Origin: Thermodesulfovibrionales bacterium
GTDB lineage: Bacteria > Nitrospirota > Thermodesulfovibrionia > Thermodesulfovibrionales > UBA1546
DNA: 7,757 nucleotides
Direction: 5' to 3'
Assembly: GCA_919901705.1 (NCBI GenBank)
Contig: CAKKPR010000112.1
Span: 1-7,757, forward strand
Every line of letters starts with the position of its first letter. The first letter of the stretch is position 1. The notes beneath the pieces were generated by a model. That model searched no databases. It worked only from the letters and a program-made list of their open reading frames with translations, and was not told where the DNA came from. Below, piece after piece: positions 7,050 to 7,757 of the stretch. Made by a program: the position numbers and the translations under genes.

Positions 7050-7487
7050 TCAGAACAGCTTGCTTCCTTTTTCGATATCTTCAGTTTTTATTGTCAGGTT
7101 ATTATTTTCAAGTTTGCTCTTAAACATTATAGGGCTGCAGTCCTTGTTTTCCCATGCCTCGTCTGAAATCCTGAACTTAAGCTTGCATTCGTTGCAAATA
7201 AGGTCTGTACCTTCTTCATAGTAGCCTTTTTTCTTTTTATAGCATATATAACAGGCGTCAAAATATGCGGAGAGTTTTCCGGTCCCGTCGGTTCTTACAA
7301 AGAAATTTATGCGCTTGCCTGATTTTTTATATGTAAAAAAATGAACCTTCCCATCATTGACCTCGCTTACGGGTATAGATATGATTCCTTCTTTTGCTGT
7401 TATAACTTTATGCTCCTTCGGCAGATTACTGCACGCGGCAGAAAGGATTAAGACTAAGCTGAGAGTTAAAAATCGATATCCCTGCAT
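7050..7487 (-). CDS. Cysteine-rich DUF2318/FtrD-like probable lipoprotein
   Basis: A 145-residue protein with a hydrophobic signal (about 6-18) ending LSAAC, which suggests lipidation at C19, although Ser at -3 is less usual for a lipobox. The C-terminal half holds CYIC (79-82), the GYYEEGTDLIC turn, CNEC (98-101) and a fifth Cys at DCSPI (C117). This layout is that of DUF2318 proteins, which include the C-terminal part of FtrD of the Ftr ferrous iron systems and Campylobacter Cj1660. The four paired cysteines could bind an Fe-S cluster or another metal. The gene is convergent with the fusion protease gene, with 14 bp between their stops and no terminator seen. Its ATG follows a TATAAT box almost directly, with no Shine-Dalgarno. 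Family assignment is by motif memory and good; a function in iron reduction or transfer is inference. Confidence 0.8.
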   Translation of the reverse strand: MQGYRFLTLSLVLILSAACSNLPKEHKVITAKEGIISIPVSEVNDGKVHFFTYKKSGKRINFFVRTDGTGKLSAYFDACYICYKKKKGYYEEGTDLICNECKLKFRISDEAWENKDCSPIMFKSKLENNNLTIKTEDIEKGSKLF

Positions 7488-7492
7488 TTTTT

Positions 7493-7501
7493 ATTATAAC
7501 A
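7493..7501 (-). promoter_or_regulatory. Extended -10 promoter of the DUF2318 gene
   Basis: Read on the minus strand, TGTTATAAT is a perfect extended -10 (TGn plus TATAAT). Only 5 bases separate it from the ATG, so transcription would begin at or next to the start codon and the mRNA would be leaderless. No good -35 is present, which extended -10 promoters tolerate. Confidence 0.5.
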
Positions 7502-7532
7502 GATGTCCGCCACACGGATTGATGCCTATCAG

Positions 7533-7561
7533 TTGATTTTTTTTGGAAAGTGTTTGATAAT
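7533..7561 (+). promoter_or_regulatory. Candidate sigma70 promoter for the right-edge gene
   Basis: TTGATT (7533-7538) and GATAAT (7556-7561) are separated by exactly 17 bp and match the consensus in 4 of 6 and 5 of 6 positions. Transcription would start near 7568, a few bases before the AAGGAG of the leader ORF. The promoter is divergent from that of the DUF2318 gene, and the two share the intergenic region. Confidence 0.6.
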
Positions 7562-7584
7562 TCAAGGGAATTAAGGAGTCGTGA

Positions 7585-7650
7585 TTGACGAAAAAGGCTA
7601 GGAAAAAAGAAGATATTGAATCCTGTGAAAACAGGATAGAGTCGATATGA
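7585..7650 (+). CDS. Possible 21-codon leader ORF coupled to the next gene
   Basis: An AAGGAG (7573-7578) lies exactly 6 bases before a TTG that opens a 21-codon frame ending in TGA at 7648-7650. The peptide would be MTKKARKKEDIESCENRIESI (shown as initiated), strongly basic at its N-terminus. The stop overlaps the following ATG as ATGA, the classical arrangement for translational coupling. Ribosomes finishing this frame would pass through and open the hairpin that covers the next ribosome binding site. Evidence is limited to the good Shine-Dalgarno spacing and the overlap, since the ORF is too short for coding statistics. A regulatory leader is more likely than a functional peptide. Confidence 0.4.
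   Translation: MTKKARKKEDIESCENRIESI
7620..7637 (+). promoter_or_regulatory. GAAA-tetraloop hairpin masking a ribosome binding site
   Basis: ATCCTGT (7620-7626), loop GAAA (7627-7630) and ACAGGAT (7631-7637) form a perfect 7-bp stem capped by a GNRA tetraloop. The right arm contains AGGA (7633-7636), the only Shine-Dalgarno candidate for the ATG at 7647. When folded it should reduce initiation at that gene unless it is melted, for example by ribosomes translating the leader ORF. Confidence 0.5.
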
Positions 7651-7757
7651 ATCAAAGTTTTCACTGGAAACGCTTTTGGTGTGAACCTGACAAACAGTTT
7701 CAATTAGATGATTCAGGCTATTTGCTGAAGCCTGATGGTGAGTACGGAAAATATTTT
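7647..7757 (+). CDS. Unrecognised protein, N-terminal 37 residues (3' partial)
   Basis: An open frame starts at ATG 7647 and runs without a stop to the end of the window. An in-frame TGA at 7626-7628 and the absence of other start codons fix the start. AGGA lies about 10 bases upstream inside a hairpin, and a well-formed promoter is found at 7533-7561. The visible N-terminus is aromatic-rich (MNQSFHWKRFWCEPD, then DDSGYLLKPDGEYGKYF) with no signal peptide, suggesting a soluble cytoplasmic protein. The HWKRFWC...GYL.DP-like opening vaguely recalls the first residues of some large NTPase or defence-type proteins, but that is weak memory and no function should be assigned. Together with its separate regulation it probably belongs to a different unit from the rest of the window. 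Confidence 0.65.
   Translation, partial: MNQSFHWKRFWCEPDKQFQLDDSGYLLKPDGEYGKYF

Noticed and set aside
7039..7221. 60-codon plus-strand frame after the fusion protease
   Set aside because: It lies antisense to the cysteine-rich DUF2318 gene, whose CxxC pairs show which strand is coding.
7520..7531. Short inverted repeat TGAT-GCCT-ATCA between the divergent promoters, considered as an operator
   Set aside because: Only 4 bp per arm, a length expected by chance in AT-rich DNA, and no second copy was seen.
7494..7703. 69-codon minus-strand open frame over the divergent intergenic region
   Set aside because: It runs across the promoter, the hairpin and the start of the plus-strand gene, has no recognisable motif, and competes with better-supported signals.
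1..7757. CRISPR arrays, tRNA or rRNA genes, insertion sequences, attachment sites
   Set aside because: No spaced direct repeats, cloverleaf-like segments, transposase motifs or flanking inverted repeats were found when reading through the window.

Overview
The window looks like a chromosomal stretch from a diderm, probably anaerobic or microaerophilic bacterium with [NiFe]-hydrogenase metabolism. The evidence is a hydrogenase maturation protease, a HypC chaperone, an exported protein with a c-type haem motif, a LolD/MacB-type ABC pair, large exported proteins and a probable lipoprotein. Moderately AT-rich DNA with frequent AGA/AGG and ATA codons would fit Nitrospirota or Desulfobacterota. That placement is an impression from style, not something the sequence proves.

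Layout. (1) 1-702, + strand: the 3' end of a hydrogenase operon, with a HyaD/HybD-type endopeptidase (start off the window) overlapping hypC by 23 bp. (2) 703-908: a 206-bp intergenic region with a plausible sigma70 promoter and an orphan, near-perfect extended Shine-Dalgarno sequence about 75 nt before the next gene. (3) 909-2066, +: an exported beta-propeller-like protein ending in one CXXCH haem site, followed by an 18-bp perfect hairpin. (4) 2145-7035, +: a compact three-gene block of FtsX/MacB-type permease, LolD/MacB-type ATPase and a 998-residue exported protein joining an M1-like metallopeptidase, a ChaN/Tiki-type domain and a PDZ domain. (5) 7050-7487, - strand: a small cysteine-rich probable lipoprotein of the DUF2318/FtrD-like type, convergent with the block. 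(6) 7488-7757: a divergent promoter region, a likely 21-codon leader ORF overlapping the next start as ATGA, a GAAA-tetraloop hairpin covering that gene's ribosome binding site, and the first 37 codons of an unrecognised gene that runs off the window.

How the parts may fit. The first two genes finish the hydrogenase large subunit and assemble its metal centre. The haem protein next to them could be a periplasmic electron-transfer or sensing partner, but its own promoter makes this only a possibility. The ABC pair and fusion protease look co-transcribed and act at or outside the inner membrane. With the ChaN-like domain and the nearby DUF2318 lipoprotein they loosely recall iron/haem handling modules such as the Campylobacter P19-associated ABC genes. 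This is the best candidate for an undescribed system here, and it rests on gene content rather than proof. The right edge may start an unrelated accessory locus with unusual translational control.
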